64,000 nt of DNA. Origin: a bacterium (lineage in GTDB: Bacteria > Actinomycetota > Acidimicrobiia > Spongiisociales > ZC4RG35). The stretch is taken from positions 1 through 64,000 of the forward strand of contig JAPPFC010000031.1 in NCBI GenBank assembly GCA_028824015.1, given 5' to 3'. Every line of letters begins with the position of its first letter. The first letter of the stretch is position 1. Positions 1 through 9,066 of this stretch are shown here, piece after piece. The notes beneath the pieces were generated by a model. It searched no databases and had not been told where the DNA came from. It was given only the letters and a program-made list of their open reading frames with translations. The translations under genes were made by a program, and so were the position numbers.

Positions 1-337
1 AGTACATCATGATCGAGAGGCCGTCCACTATCCACCCCAACTCGAAGACCAGCCCGCCGCCCACCGCTGCGATCTCGAGGCTCCGTTCGTAGAGGACCCC
101 CGACTCGCCCATGTTCATCAACAGCAACACCGACGACCAGACGAAGTTGAAGGCCATCACCCCGATGGCCACCTCGGCACCCTGGTATCTCATCCGCTTC
201 CCGAAGAGGACGATCACCAGGAAGGCCAGCATCGGCCCGATCAGCATCAGCCCGGCCCACTCCGAGAAGATCCCGCCCGTGGAGGCCGCCGCGGCGGCGC
301 CTTCGGCGGCCAGGTAGAGGTTTGTGCTCACACCCAT
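1..337 (-). CDS. nuoL: NADH-quinone oxidoreductase subunit L, N-terminal part (runs off left edge)
   Basis: Antiporter-like membrane subunit of complex I. Only the first ~112 codons are in the window, starting at ATG 337-335 just after the nuoK stop. The visible protein has an Ala-rich start, hydrophobic segments (SEWAGLMLIGPMLAFLVIV and the stretch around VMAFNFVWSSVLLLM), and ends in FELGWIVDGLSIMMY, which matches the 'DGLS' region near residue 80-110 of NuoL. It is last in the visible nuoA-L gene string. A separate nuoL C-terminal fragment lies at the right window edge and the two pieces do not overlap in protein coverage. Confidence 0.85.
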   Translation of the reverse strand, partial: MGVSTNLYLAAEGAAAAASTGGIFSEWAGLMLIGPMLAFLVIVLFGKRMRYQGAEVAIGVMAFNFVWSSVLLLMNMGESGVLYERSLEIAAVGGGLVFELGWIVDGLSIMMY

Positions 338-339
338 GG

Positions 340-645
340 TCACCAGCGCATCAGGTTCAACTCGTCCACGTTGGCAGAGCGCCGGTTACGGAAGATCAGG
401 AGGATGATGGCCAGGCCGATCCCCACTTCGGCGGCGGCGATGGTGATGATGAACACCGCCAGGATCTGCCCCAGCGCCTCGGCCGTCTGCCAGAAGGCCT
501 CCAGGGCCACCAGGTTGATGTTCACCGCGGCCAGCATCAGTTCGACCGACAGGAGCACCATCACCGCGTTGCGGCGCACCAGGAGCCCGTACACCCCCAT
601 GCAGAACAGCAGCGCCGCCAGGATCAGGAACTGGTTGAGTATCAC
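340..645 (-). CDS. nuoK: NADH-quinone oxidoreductase subunit K
   Basis: Small three-helix proton-channel subunit of the complex I membrane arm. 101 residues if translated from GTG 645, which overlaps the nuoJ stop as GTGA; the frame stays open further upstream but that part would lie inside nuoJ. Family features are visible: [14 protein letters not shown] with the conserved membrane glutamate, and [17 protein letters not shown] with the second conserved glutamate. Length matches the usual ~100 residues. Neighbours nuoJ and nuoL are 4-nt overlapped or 2 nt apart, so translation is probably coupled. Confidence 0.93.
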   Translation of the reverse strand: MILNQFLILAALLFCMGVYGLLVRRNAVMVLLSVELMLAAVNINLVALEAFWQTAEALGQILAVFIITIAAAEVGIGLAIILLIFRNRRSANVDELNLMRW

Positions 646-1196
646 CTGGACTCGCGCTCCTTCTCCTCGGCGGGGCTCAGATCCCGGCGGGCGATGGTTA
701 TGCCTCCCACCAGGGCGGCCAGCAGCACGAAGCCCACCACCTCGAAGGGGAAGACGAACCGGCCCAGCAGCCCTTCGGCGAGCACCGAGGTGGGCGTGCC
801 GGCGGTGACCCTGTCCAGGGTGGTGTCCCCCCACTGGGAGAGGAGGCCCCACGACAGCAGGGCGAACAGGGCGGCGGAGACCAGCACGGCGGGGAGGCGG
901 CGCTGGTGGTCGACCTCCGCCTCGTCGCGGCCGGTGGGGGCGCGGGTGATCATGATCCCGAACAGGAACAGCACGATCACAGCCCCTATGTAGACGAGGA
1001 CCAGCACCCAGGCCAGGAACTCGGCGGCCAGCAGCAGAAAGATGGCGGCGGTCCCGGCCAGGGCGGCCACCAGGAACAGGGCGGCGTGGACCACGTTCGG
1101 GGAGGTGACCACTCTAAGGCCCGAGATGGTCGTGGCCAGCGCCACCGCCAAAAAGACCCAGTTGAGCGGCTCTGCCGCCCAGTCCTCGAATCCCAT
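642..1196 (-). CDS. nuoJ: NADH-quinone oxidoreductase subunit J
   Basis: Membrane-arm subunit of complex I, 184 residues with about five hydrophobic segments. The N-terminal region carries [28 protein letters not shown] followed by [26 protein letters not shown], the typical NuoJ signature with the pi-bulge helix ([13 protein letters not shown]). A charged cytoplasmic loop ([11 protein letters not shown]) precedes two further helices, and the C-terminus is charged. Start ATG 1196 directly follows the nuoI stop. Part of the tightly packed nuo string on this strand. Confidence 0.93.
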   Translation of the reverse strand: MGFEDWAAEPLNWVFLAVALATTISGLRVVTSPNVVHAALFLVAALAGTAAIFLLLAAEFLAWVLVLVYIGAVIVLFLFGIMITRAPTGRDEAEVDHQRRLPAVLVSAALFALLSWGLLSQWGDTTLDRVTAGTPTSVLAEGLLGRFVFPFEVVGFVLLAALVGGITIARRDLSPAEEKERESR

Positions 1197-1670
1197 CTAC
1201 CTCTCCAGGGCCGGGGCGGGGGGCACGGTGTCCAGCCAGTCGAAGAGGCGGTCCTGGTCATGGAGCATCGCCCCCATCTCGGTCTCGGAGTACTCGTAGT
1301 CAGGGCTCCAGAACAGGGCGTCGAAGGGGCAGACCTCCACGCAGATCCCGCAGTACATGCACAGGGCGTAATCGATGTCGAATCGATCGAGGGTGGCCCT
1401 CACCCGGGGGCGCCCTCCGGGCCGCGACGGCGGACGCTCCTCCTTGTGACCCTCTATGTAGATGCACCAGTCAGGGCATTGGCGGGCACACAGCATGCAC
1501 ACCGTGCAGGCCTCGGGCTCGAGCGCGATCACTCCCCGCGCCCTTGGGACGGGGGTCTCCTTCACCTTGGGGTAGTTGACGGTGACCGGGCGCGTGAAGA
1601 GGGTGCGGAGGGTTACCTTCAGTCCCTTCACGAGCCCGAAGCCGGGAACGGAGAGCTTCATCAGTTTCAT
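1197..1670 (-). CDS. nuoI: NADH-quinone oxidoreductase subunit I (two 4Fe-4S clusters)
   Basis: Peripheral-arm ferredoxin-like subunit that carries clusters N6a and N6b. 157 residues. Two binding motifs are visible: [12 protein letters not shown] at about residue 55-66 and [13 protein letters not shown] at about 103-115, each a C-x2-C-x2-C-x3-C-P pattern. The N-terminal amphipathic stretch ([22 protein letters not shown]) matches the membrane-contacting helix of NuoI. Start ATG 1670 abuts the nuoH stop. Electrons would pass from here to NuoB and quinone. Confidence 0.95.
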   Translation of the reverse strand: MKLMKLSVPGFGLVKGLKVTLRTLFTRPVTVNYPKVKETPVPRARGVIALEPEACTVCMLCARQCPDWCIYIEGHKEERPPSRPGGRPRVRATLDRFDIDYALCMYCGICVEVCPFDALFWSPDYEYSETEMGAMLHDQDRLFDWLDTVPPAPALER

Positions 1671-2675
1671 CTAAAGCACCACCTTCAGGACGCCTGTGAC
1701 AATGATGTTGGCCAGGGAGATGGGGACCAGCCATTTCCAGGCCAGCGTCTGGAGCTGGTCCTCCCGGAAGCGGGGGAAGGTCCAGCGAACCCAGATGCTG
1801 ACGAATATGAAGAGGGCAATCTTTCCCAGGAGCACCAGGGGCCCCACGAACTGGAGTATCGAATCGGGGACTCCGGGCACCCAGTAACCGCCCAGGAACA
1901 GGGTGGCGGCGATCGCCGAGAGAGTGAACATGTTGGCGAACTCGGCCAGGAAGAAGAACAGGAACCGGAATCCCGAGTACTCGGTGAGGTACCCCATCAC
2001 CAGTTCCGACTCGGCGATGGGCATGTCGAAGGGGATCCGGGACAACTCGGCCAGGCTGGCGATGAAGAAGACCCCCAGGCCCACGGCCTGCACGATCACG
2101 AAAGGCATCCCCAGGCTCCATCCGGCCTCGGAGAACCAGGAGATCTGCGCCTGGACTATCCCGTCGAGGCTCATGGTGCCCGCCAGGATCACCACTCCCA
2201 CCACCGCCAGCACCAGCGGCAACTCGTACGCGATCAGCTGCCCGGCGGCCCGCAGACCCCCCATCAGGGAGTACTTGTTGCCCGACGACCACCCGGCCAT
2301 CAGCACTCCGATGGTGCCGATCGACGAGATGGCCAGGGCGTAGAAAATGCCCAGGTCGAGGTTCTGGGGCGTGAGGCCCGGGCCGAAGGGAATCACCACG
2401 AACAGCCCCACCGTGCCCACCATCACCAGCACCGGGGCCATCTTGTACACCGGACGGTCGGCGTTGTCGGGGACCAGGTCCTCTTTCTGGAAGAACTTCA
2501 CGCCGTCGGCGATGAGCTGTGCCCACCCGAAGCGGCCACCCGCGAAGTAGGGCCCGATCCGGCTCTGCATGTGAGCCGAGATCTTCATCTCCGCATAGCC
2601 GATCGCCATCCCCATCACCGGGATGATGGTGGCCACCACCACCAGCCAGATCGCCAGGGCCAGCCAGGGACTCAT
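1671..2675 (-). CDS. nuoH: NADH-quinone oxidoreductase subunit H
   Basis: Membrane subunit that forms the quinone chamber at the junction of the two arms. 334 residues, about eight hydrophobic segments. Recognisable motifs: QSRIGPYFAGGRFGWAQLIADGVKFFQKED near the N-terminus (the R-x-GP-x-x-x-G signature), ELSRIPFDMPIAESELVMGYLTEYSGFRF in the middle, and IWVRWTFPRFREDQLQTLAWK near the C-terminus. ATG 2675 follows the long spacer after nuoD; in standard bacterial operons nuoE, F and G sit between D and H and they are absent here. Confidence 0.95.
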   Translation of the reverse strand: MSPWLALAIWLVVVATIIPVMGMAIGYAEMKISAHMQSRIGPYFAGGRFGWAQLIADGVKFFQKEDLVPDNADRPVYKMAPVLVMVGTVGLFVVIPFGPGLTPQNLDLGIFYALAISSIGTIGVLMAGWSSGNKYSLMGGLRAAGQLIAYELPLVLAVVGVVILAGTMSLDGIVQAQISWFSEAGWSLGMPFVIVQAVGLGVFFIASLAELSRIPFDMPIAESELVMGYLTEYSGFRFLFFFLAEFANMFTLSAIAATLFLGGYWVPGVPDSILQFVGPLVLLGKIALFIFVSIWVRWTFPRFREDQLQTLAWKWLVPISLANIIVTGVLKVVL

Positions 2676-3016
2676 GGGCGACCGTCCCTCGCCGGCAGCG
2701 GGATGGGCGTCCCCCGAACCTGGGAAACTTCCGCGGAGATCGGGAAGAAAACCAGCCGGCCGGGGTTGAAAGTGTCACTGCCCCGATCCACATTGACAGG
2801 AGTCACAAAAACCTCCCGGACCGGGCAGACGTCCCCGGCCCGCACGAAGGTCATACTCCGAAACCGGAAGCCGGCTCCCCACCCGGCGTCGGCCACCCGC
2901 GTTCGAACCTCGGAAAGGTGGTGGCGGGGGAGGGCCCAAGGAACGAAAGTTTCGGGGAGAATTTCGCGAGATAGGAGGTCGGAAACCGGGGTGCGGGCGG
3001 TCCTGGGGGGCTTCAT
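2672..3016 (-). CDS. Doubtful 114-codon open frame filling the nuoD-nuoH spacer
   Basis: An open frame starts at ATG 3016, overlaps the nuoD stop as ATGA, and ends just inside the nuoH start. The predicted product is Arg/Pro-rich with no hydrophobic helix, no cysteine motif and no resemblance I can see to NuoE, NuoF or NuoG. The frame also crosses, in antisense, the repeat core at 2915-2937 that recurs in non-coding DNA at 22.05 and 43.70 kb. I think it is more likely spacer DNA left open by GC bias than a gene, but its exact fit between the two cistrons keeps the possibility alive. Confidence 0.2.
   Translation of the reverse strand: MKPPRTARTPVSDLLSREILPETFVPWALPRHHLSEVRTRVADAGWGAGFRFRSMTFVRAGDVCPVREVFVTPVNVDRGSDTFNPGRLVFFPISAEVSQVRGTPIPLPARDGRP
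2901..2970 (+). repeat. 3' half of dispersed repeat, copy 3, inside the nuo operon
   Basis: The 23-bp core at 2915-2937 (AAGGTGGTGG, then C, then GGGGGAGGGCCC) is identical to the core at 43698-43720 and has one mismatch to 22051-22073. Similarity extends a little on both sides: TTCGAacCtcGG before it, and AATTTCGCG about 25 bp after it. The upstream half of the element (2765-2900) is not convincingly alignable to the other two copies. The repeat lies on the strand opposite to the nuo genes. Confidence 0.6.
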
Positions 3017-4203
3017 CGGTCCACGTCCCCCAGCACGAAATCCAGCGATCCCAGGATGGCGATTATGTCGGGCACCAGCGTCCCCTCCAGCACCCAGGGC
3101 AGGATGGAGATGTTGGAGAACGAGGCGGAGCGGATCTTCAGCCGGTAGGGCCCCAGTCCTCCGTCGGAGACCACGTAGTACCCCATCTCCCCCTTGGGGT
3201 TCTCGGCTCTCACGTAGATCTCGCCGGCCGGCACCTTGATGATGCGGGGCACCTTGGCCTGCAACGGTCCCGAGGGAATGGTGTCGACGGCCTGGCGGAT
3301 GATGGAGGCCGACTGGCGGATCTCCTCGAGGCGGATCCACCAGCGGTCCCAGCAGTCGCCGTTCTCCCCGGTGGGGATCTCGAAGTCGAACAGGTGGTAG
3401 GGCAGGTAGTCGGAGACCTTGCGCAGGTCGAACGGCACCCCCGAGGCCCGGAGGATGGGGCCGGACACCCCGTAGGAGATGGCCACCTCCGGCGGGATGA
3501 CCCCGATGTCCTTGGTGCGGGCCAGGACGATCTCGTTGCCCGCCACCAGGTCCTCCAGTTGGTCGGCCGTCGACAGCACGCGGTCCATGGCGTCCCGGGT
3601 CTCCGACAGGAAGCCGGCAGGCAGGTCCTGGATGGTCTTTCGGGTCACGGGCCCCGCTCCGACCGCCGGCTTCACACCGCCGATCCGGTTGAAATTGGGA
3701 TGGAACCGCCCGCCGGTGACCGACTCGATCAGATCGAGCACCCGTTCACGGTCCCGCAGGGCGAAGAACAGCGGGGTGGCCGCCCCCAACTCCAGGGGGT
3801 AGGAGGCCTGGAAGATCAGGTGTGAGGAGATGCGGGCCATCTCGGTGAGGATCAGGCGGATGAACTGGGCCCGATCGGGGGGCTCCACTCCCATCAGGCG
3901 CTCGGCCGCCACCATGAAGGGAATCTCGTTGGCATACCCCGACACCCAGTCGATCCGGTTGATCAGGGCGGTGATCTGGGGATAGTTCCGCACCTCCGCC
4001 AGCTTCTCGTAACCCCGGTGCATGTAGCCGATCACCGGCTGCACGTCGAAGGCCCTCTCCCCGTCCACCTTGGCCACCAGGCGCAGCACCCCGTGCGTGG
4101 AAGGGTGCTGGGGACCGATGTTGAGAGTCATGTCGGGAGTCTCAAGTTCCACCGAGACCGCCGCTCCCGAGAGGTGGCGGACCATGTCGGGCGCGATGGT
4201 CAT
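3013..4203 (-). CDS. nuoD: NADH-quinone oxidoreductase subunit D
   Basis: 49-kDa-type subunit of the peripheral arm that, with NuoB and NuoH, forms the quinone site. 396 residues, usual for NuoD. Visible signature: NIGPQHPSTHGVLRLVAKVDGE near residue 28-50 (the loop with the quinone-ligating His), IGYMHRGYEKLAEVRNYPQ, NRIGGVKPAVGAGPVTRKT, and a C-terminal ILGSLDFVLGDVDR that matches the family's usual 'D-x-V-x-G-x-x-D-R' ending. Here it is a free NuoD, not a NuoCD fusion. It is followed by an unusual spacer instead of nuoE-F-G. Confidence 0.95.
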   Translation of the reverse strand: MTIAPDMVRHLSGAAVSVELETPDMTLNIGPQHPSTHGVLRLVAKVDGERAFDVQPVIGYMHRGYEKLAEVRNYPQITALINRIDWVSGYANEIPFMVAAERLMGVEPPDRAQFIRLILTEMARISSHLIFQASYPLELGAATPLFFALRDRERVLDLIESVTGGRFHPNFNRIGGVKPAVGAGPVTRKTIQDLPAGFLSETRDAMDRVLSTADQLEDLVAGNEIVLARTKDIGVIPPEVAISYGVSGPILRASGVPFDLRKVSDYLPYHLFDFEIPTGENGDCWDRWWIRLEEIRQSASIIRQAVDTIPSGPLQAKVPRIIKVPAGEIYVRAENPKGEMGYYVVSDGGLGPYRLKIRSASFSNISILPWVLEGTLVPDIIAILGSLDFVLGDVDR

Positions 4204-4204
4204 C

Positions 4205-4792
4205 TCAGCTGCCTCCCATGACTTCGGGCATGTCCTCGACGTCCACCTCCCCCGGCCAGGGCTTCACTTCCCGGCTCAGCAGCGGAAAGGACTTGAGCAG
4301 GGGGTTCCCCACGAATCCGTTGGGAAGGTAGAGGTTCTCGGGTCGGGGATGGCCCACGAAGGTGATGCCGAACATCTCCCGGCACTCCCGTTCATGCCAG
4401 TCGGCTCCCGGGTACACCTCTATCAGGCTGTCGACGGTGGCATCGGCCGCCTCCAGGTCGGTGGAGAACACCACCAACTCCCCGGCGGTGACGTCGGAGA
4501 CCGCGCACAGAAGCTCGAAGCGCTCGGTCACCTCCTCCGACAGCGAGTCGCCCACCTGCGGATCGTTCGCCCAGTGCACAGCCGAGAGCCAGGAGAAGAA
4601 CGAGAGCCCCAGGTCGTCCCGGGCGGTCTGCAGCGCCTCGGCCCACCGGTCGGCAGCCACTCCCACCTTGGCGGTCTCCAGGGCCTCCAGCACCACTCCG
4701 CCCACCGCTTCGGCGGCCCGGTCCACCAGGGAGTTGCCTTCCCCGGGACCCTCGGCACCTGCCATCTCCACCTCAGACGGGCTGGCGGTCAC
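4205..4792 (-). CDS. nuoC: NADH-quinone oxidoreductase subunit C
   Basis: 30-kDa subunit of the complex I peripheral arm. 195 residues. The signature block [17 protein letters not shown] followed by [16 protein letters not shown] and PLLKSFPL lies at about residues 128-172 and is diagnostic of NuoC. The start shown (ATG 4792) overlaps nuoB by 20 nt; an internal ATG at 4765 would avoid this overlap and also leaves the conserved part intact, so the exact start is uncertain. The stop sits one base before the nuoD start codon. Confidence 0.93.
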   Translation of the reverse strand: MTASPSEVEMAGAEGPGEGNSLVDRAAEAVGGVVLEALETAKVGVAADRWAEALQTARDDLGLSFFSWLSAVHWANDPQVGDSLSEEVTERFELLCAVSDVTAGELVVFSTDLEAADATVDSLIEVYPGADWHERECREMFGITFVGHPRPENLYLPNGFVGNPLLKSFPLLSREVKPWPGEVDVEDMPEVMGGS

Positions 4793-5273
4793 GCTGGTTC
4801 CACTTCTCTTTGATGTCCTCGTTCTTGATCTTCTCCTGCAGGAGAATGATCCCGTCCAGCAACGCCTCGGGCCGGGGAGGGCAGCCCGGCACGTACACGT
4901 CCACCGGGATGATCTGGTCGACTCCCTTGGTGACCGAGTAGGAGTCCCAGTAGGGGCCTCCGCAGTTGGAGCACGATCCCATGGAGATCACGTACTTGGG
5001 CTCGGGCATCTGCTCGTAGAGCCGCTTCACCGCCGGCGCCATCTTGTCGGTGACGGTCCCCGCCACCACCATCAGATCGGCCTGCCGGGGCGAGGCGGGG
5101 AGCGGGATGATGCCGAAGCGCATGAAGTCGTAACGGGGGCCCGAGGCCGCCATCATCTCGATGGCGCAGCAGGCCAACCCGAACTGGAACATCCACAACG
5201 AGTACCGCCGCGACCAGTTGAGCAGCCAGCTGACCGGCTTGATGGGAACCCCGAAACGCTGGATCACTCCCAT
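4773..5273 (-). CDS. nuoB: NADH-quinone oxidoreductase subunit B (N2 cluster)
   Basis: PSST-type subunit that carries the terminal 4Fe-4S cluster N2. 166 residues from ATG 5273, whose start overlaps the nuoA stop by 10 nt. Cluster ligands are visible: the tandem Cys of [12 protein letters not shown], the Cys of [10 protein letters not shown], and the Cys of [17 protein letters not shown]. The order A-B-C-D with overlapping ends is standard for bacterial complex I. Confidence 0.96.
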   Translation of the reverse strand: MGVIQRFGVPIKPVSWLLNWSRRYSLWMFQFGLACCAIEMMAASGPRYDFMRFGIIPLPASPRQADLMVVAGTVTDKMAPAVKRLYEQMPEPKYVISMGSCSNCGGPYWDSYSVTKGVDQIIPVDVYVPGCPPRPEALLDGIILLQEKIKNEDIKEKWNQRDRQPV

Positions 5274-5629
5274 CGCAGGACTCCCTTCTTGATGGCGTAG
5301 AACAGCCCCTCCACCAGGGTGAGCATGAAGATGATGATCGCCACCAGCCCGAACACCCCCAGATCCTCGGCCAGGATCGCCCAGGGGAAGATGAAGGCCG
5401 CCTCGACGTCGAAGATCACGAACAGGAGACCGAATACGTAGTAGCGCACGTATGTCTGGCTCCACCCCTCTCCCACCGGGTCCACCCCGCACTCGTAGGT
5501 GAGCCTCTTGGCGGCGGTCGGCTTATTGGGCCTCAGGATCGAGGCAACGCCCAGCATGACCAGCACCAGCACCACCCCCAGAAGGGCAAAGGCGGCCACG
5601 AACAGATAGTTCTCGAAATAAGAGGTCAT
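5264..5629 (-). CDS. nuoA: NADH-quinone oxidoreductase subunit A
   Basis: First gene of the left complex I operon; 121 residues with three hydrophobic helices. Typical markers are [13 protein letters not shown] (the conserved acidic/Cys loop between helix 1 and 2, residues ~41-53), [23 protein letters not shown] in helix 2, and a third helix with [16 protein letters not shown] at the end. No strong Shine-Dalgarno is visible before ATG 5629; a plausible promoter is 33 nt upstream. Confidence 0.95.
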   Translation of the reverse strand: MTSYFENYLFVAAFALLGVVLVLVMLGVASILRPNKPTAAKRLTYECGVDPVGEGWSQTYVRYYVFGLLFVIFDVEAAFIFPWAILAEDLGVFGLVAIIIFMLTLVEGLFYAIKKGVLRWE

Positions 5630-5661
5630 GCGCGAAAACTTGAAGCAGGCACCCGTTTTTC

Positions 5662-5690
5662 AGTATAGAAAACCCAAACACCCCCCAAGA
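5662..5690 (-). promoter_or_regulatory. Candidate promoter of the nuoA operon
   Basis: Read on the minus strand, TCTTGG (5690-5685) is followed after 17 nt by TATACT (5667-5662), a near-consensus -10 hexamer, with nuoA beginning 33 nt downstream. The region is more AT-rich than its surroundings. No experimental support can be read from sequence. Confidence 0.45.
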
Positions 5691-5823
5691 CCATCCCCAG
5701 ACAGCCCGGGGCGGGCTTTCCGGGAAAGGTACGGCGGCATGCCGGCACGCCACCTTCCAGAGCGGGGATTGCTTCGGGAGGTAGGGTCCTGGAAGGGCCG
5801 GAATTCACCTAGGATTGCCAACC

Positions 5824-7338
5824 ATGGAAAAGCCCAACATCGTCCTGATCATGGCCGACCAGTTGGCGCCCCACTTTCTGCCCAGCTACGGCCACCGGGT
5901 GGTGGTCGCGCCCCATATCTCCCGCATGGCCGACGAGGGAGTCACATTCGACTGGGCCTACACCAACTCGCCCCTGTGCGGGCCGTCGCGGTACGTGATG
6001 ATGACCTCCTGCCTCCCGGCCCGGATAGGCGCTTGGGACAACGCCGCCGAGTGGTCGGTCGAGATACCGACCTTCGCTCATTACCTGGCCGACCGCGGCT
6101 ATCTGACCTGTCTGTCGGGCAAGATGCACTTCATCGGCCCCGACCAGTTGCACGGTTTCGAAGAGAGGCTGACAACCGACACCTATCCGGCCGACTTCGT
6201 CTGGCATCCCCGCTGGGACCAGCCCTATGAGAGACAGGACTGGTTCCACACCATGAAGGTGGTGATCGAAGCCGGTAGCACCCTGGCGGCGGTGAACATC
6301 GACTACGACGACGAGGTGACCTTCCGAGCCCAGCGGTGGCTCTACGACCGGGCCCGGACCGGCGAGCGTCCCTTCATGCTCACCATCTCCTTCATCCAGC
6401 CACATGACCCCTACCTGGCCCGGCCGGAGACCTGGAACCTTTACGAGGACGACGACATAGACATGCCGGTCACCACCTACGAGCAGGCGCCCAGGGACCC
6501 CCACAGCGACCGGCTGCGGTGGTCGATCGGCGCTTCCGACATCGTCCTCTCCGAGCAGCAGATCCGGGCCGCCCGCCGCGCCTACTACGCCTCGGTCTCG
6601 GACTTCGACCGGCGGGTGGGTCTGGTGCGACGGGCGCTGGAGGAGACCGGCATGGCCGACAACACCATCGTCATCATCACCTCCGACCACGGGGACATGC
6701 TCGGCGAGCGCGGCATGTGGTTCAAGATGAGCTTCCTGGAACGTTCGGTCCGGGTGCCGCTGATCTTCTGGTGCCCCGACCGCCTCAAGCCCCGCCGGGT
6801 GTCGGAGGCGGTCTCGCTGGTGGACCTGGGACCCACCCTGGTGGGGCTGGCCACCGACGGGGCGGACATCGACTATCCCACCCAACTGGACGGAAGGACC
6901 CTCCTCCCCCACCTGTACGGCGACCGCGGACACGACGAGGTCATCGGCGAGTACTACGCGGAGGGCGCCCTCAATCCGATGTTCATGGTGCAGCGCCAAG
7001 GCGCCAAGTACGTGGTGTCCGAAGGGGACCCCGACCAGGTGTTCCATGTGAAGGCTGATCCGGAGGAACTCTCCAACCTGGCCGGGACCGAAGCCACGCT
7101 GGCCGGGGTGAAAAAGGAGATCTCACAGCGGTGGGACAGCGCCCGGCTCACCGGCCGGGTGCTGGAGAGCCAGCGCCGCAGGGCCTTCGTGAGCCGGGTG
7201 ATGCGAACCCAGGGGATCAGCTGGGACTTCACCCCCAGGTTCGGCGGCGAGGACCTCTACATACGCAGCCACCTGCCGATCGGGGTGCTGGAAGAGCAGT
7301 CCCGCTTTCCTCCCCACCCGCCCCCGGACTCCCGCTGA
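5824..7338 (+). CDS. betC: Choline-sulfatase
   Basis: Type I sulfatase that hydrolyses choline-O-sulfate to choline and sulfate. 504 residues from ATG 5824, preceded by an AGGA about 8 nt upstream (a TTG at 5815 in the same frame is the alternative). The formylglycine-modification motif CGPSR is at Cys52, in TNSPLCGPSR. Other family features: MADQL near the N-terminus for metal binding, LSGKMHFIGPDQLHGFEERLTTD, a signature shared with choline-sulfatases rather than aryl sulfatases, and SDHGDMLGERGMWFK around residue 290. The gene is followed 21 nt later by betA, which supports the substrate call. Maturation of the Cys would need an FGE not found in this window. Confidence 0.88.
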   Translation: MEKPNIVLIMADQLAPHFLPSYGHRVVVAPHISRMADEGVTFDWAYTNSPLCGPSRYVMMTSCLPARIGAWDNAAEWSVEIPTFAHYLADRGYLTCLSGKMHFIGPDQLHGFEERLTTDTYPADFVWHPRWDQPYERQDWFHTMKVVIEAGSTLAAVNIDYDDEVTFRAQRWLYDRARTGERPFMLTISFIQPHDPYLARPETWNLYEDDDIDMPVTTYEQAPRDPHSDRLRWSIGASDIVLSEQQIRAARRAYYASVSDFDRRVGLVRRALEETGMADNTIVIITSDHGDMLGERGMWFKMSFLERSVRVPLIFWCPDRLKPRRVSEAVSLVDLGPTLVGLATDGADIDYPTQLDGRTLLPHLYGDRGHDEVIGEYYAEGALNPMFMVQRQGAKYVVSEGDPDQVFHVKADPEELSNLAGTEATLAGVKKEISQRWDSARLTGRVLESQRRRAFVSRVMRTQGISWDFTPRFGGEDLYIRSHLPIGVLEEQSRFPPHPPPDSR

Positions 7339-7359
7339 TTCGGTATCCGCTTTTCGGCG

Positions 7360-8994
7360 ATGAACGGCCATGACTTCCTGATAATCGGGGGAGGATCCGC
7401 CGGGTGCGCCCTGGCCAACCGGCTCAGCGCCGACCCCTCCACCCGGGTGCTGGTGCTCGAAGCCGGACGTCCCGACTACCGCTGGGACGTGTTCATCCAC
7501 ATGCCGGCCGCCTTGACCTACCCGATCGGATCGAGGTTCTATGACTGGAAGTACGAGTCCGAGCCCGAGCCACACATGGGGGGTCGGAGGGTCTATCACG
7601 CCCGGGGGAAGGTGCTGGGAGGCTCGAGTTCCATCAACGGGATGATCTTCCAACGGGGCAACCCCATGGACTATGAGAAGTGGGCCGCCCAACCGGGGAT
7701 GGAGCGCTGGGACTACCCCCACTGCCTCCCCTACTTCAAGCGCCTGGAGACCACCCTGGCCGGCGCCGACGAGTACCGGGGAGGCGAGGGGCCGCTGATC
7801 CTCGAACGGGGCCCCGCCGCAAACCCGCTGTTCGGGGCATTCTTCAAAGCGGGGGAACAGGCGGGGATCCCCACCACCACCGATGTGAACGGCTACCGGC
7901 AGGAGGGCTTCGCTCCCTTCGACGCCAACCGCCACCGGGGACGGCGCCTGAGCGCGTCGCGCGCCTACCTGCATCCGGTCCTGGACCGGCCCAACCTGTC
8001 GCTCGTCACCCGGGCGCACATCACCCGGATCCTCTTCGAGGGGAACCGGGCGGTGGGAGTCGAGTACCGCAAAGGCCGCCGCCTCCGGCGGGCCGAGGCC
8101 TCCGAGTTGATCCTGTGCGGGGGCGCCATCAACTCGCCGCAGACGCTGATGCTCTCGGGCATCGGGCCGGCCGGCCACCTCGAGACCTTCGGCATAGACG
8201 TGGTGGCGGACCTCCCCGGGGTCGGGCAGAACCTCCAGGACCACCTGGAGGTGTACATCCAGCACGCCTCCCGCCAACCGGTCTCCCTCCAGCCCTATCT
8301 GGCCAGGTGGCGGATGCCCTGGATCGGCCTGCAGTGGCTGTTCCGCACCGGCCCGGCCACCAGCAACCACTTCGAGGGCGGCGCCTTCGTGCGCAGCAAC
8401 GACCGTGTGGAATACCCCAACCTGATGCTTCACTTCCTGCCGGTGGCGATCCGCTACGACGGGTCGGTTCCCGCCCGGGGGCACGGCTACCAGGTGCATG
8501 TCGGTCCGATGTTCTCCGACGTGCGGGGCTCCATCACGCTGCGTTCGGCCGATCCGTTCGACAAGCCGGCGCTGCGCTTCAATTACCTCTCCACTCCCAA
8601 TGACCGCCGCGAGTGGGTGGAGGCGGTCCGCACCGTCCGCCGCATCCTCGGACAACCGGCCTTCGAGCCCTTCGACGCCGGGGAACTCTCGCCGGGACCG
8701 GAGGTGCAGACCGACCAGGAGATCCTCGACTGGGTGCGGAGCGACGCCGAGACCGCCCTCCATCCCTCCTGCACGGCCAAGATGGGAACCGACGAGATGG
8801 CGGTGGTGTCGCCGGACACCTTCCGGGTTCACGGCACCGAGGGCCTCCGGGTGGTGGACGCCTCGGTGATGCCCACCATCACCAACGGCAACATCTACGC
8901 ACCAGTGATGATGATCGCAGAGAAGGCCGCAGACGCCATTCTCGGCAACACCCCCCTGCCGCCCGAAGAAGTAGCCTGGTACCGCCACGGGTAG
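7360..8994 (+). CDS. betA: Choline dehydrogenase (GMC oxidoreductase)
   Basis: FAD-dependent enzyme that oxidises choline to betaine aldehyde. 544 residues. N-terminal dinucleotide motif [18 protein letters not shown] (residues ~6-23) is followed by VLEAG, then [21 protein letters not shown] (GMC signature 1) and [22 protein letters not shown] (GMC signature 2). The C-terminal catalytic region has HPSCTAKMG and [25 protein letters not shown]. The combination with betC immediately upstream makes choline the best substrate guess, though other GMC alcohol substrates cannot be excluded. No betB (betaine aldehyde dehydrogenase) or betI was found nearby. Confidence 0.85.
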   Translation: MNGHDFLIIGGGSAGCALANRLSADPSTRVLVLEAGRPDYRWDVFIHMPAALTYPIGSRFYDWKYESEPEPHMGGRRVYHARGKVLGGSSSINGMIFQRGNPMDYEKWAAQPGMERWDYPHCLPYFKRLETTLAGADEYRGGEGPLILERGPAANPLFGAFFKAGEQAGIPTTTDVNGYRQEGFAPFDANRHRGRRLSASRAYLHPVLDRPNLSLVTRAHITRILFEGNRAVGVEYRKGRRLRRAEASELILCGGAINSPQTLMLSGIGPAGHLETFGIDVVADLPGVGQNLQDHLEVYIQHASRQPVSLQPYLARWRMPWIGLQWLFRTGPATSNHFEGGAFVRSNDRVEYPNLMLHFLPVAIRYDGSVPARGHGYQVHVGPMFSDVRGSITLRSADPFDKPALRFNYLSTPNDRREWVEAVRTVRRILGQPAFEPFDAGELSPGPEVQTDQEILDWVRSDAETALHPSCTAKMGTDEMAVVSPDTFRVHGTEGLRVVDASVMPTITNGNIYAPVMMIAEKAADAILGNTPLPPEEVAWYRHG

Positions 8995-9066
8995 ATGAGA
9001 CTCCACAGATGGTGGGCACATTGGGAGGTGAGTTCCCCTTTTGTTTCGCGCTTTCCGAAGTATTCG

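Noticed and set aside
2672-3016. Remnant of nuoE, nuoF or nuoG in the spacer
   Set aside because: No Cys clusters, flavin or NADH motifs, or other similarity to these subunits is seen in either strand.
906-3239. 777-codon open frame on the plus strand opposite nuoJ, nuoI, nuoH and nuoD
   Set aside because: It is antisense to well-supported nuo genes, its composition is His/Gly/Gln/Glu-rich as expected from reverse reading of GC-rich coding DNA, and it matches no known family.
7123-9021. 632-codon open frame on the minus strand opposite betA
   Set aside because: Complement of the clear GMC oxidoreductase gene; composition is biased and no domain is seen.
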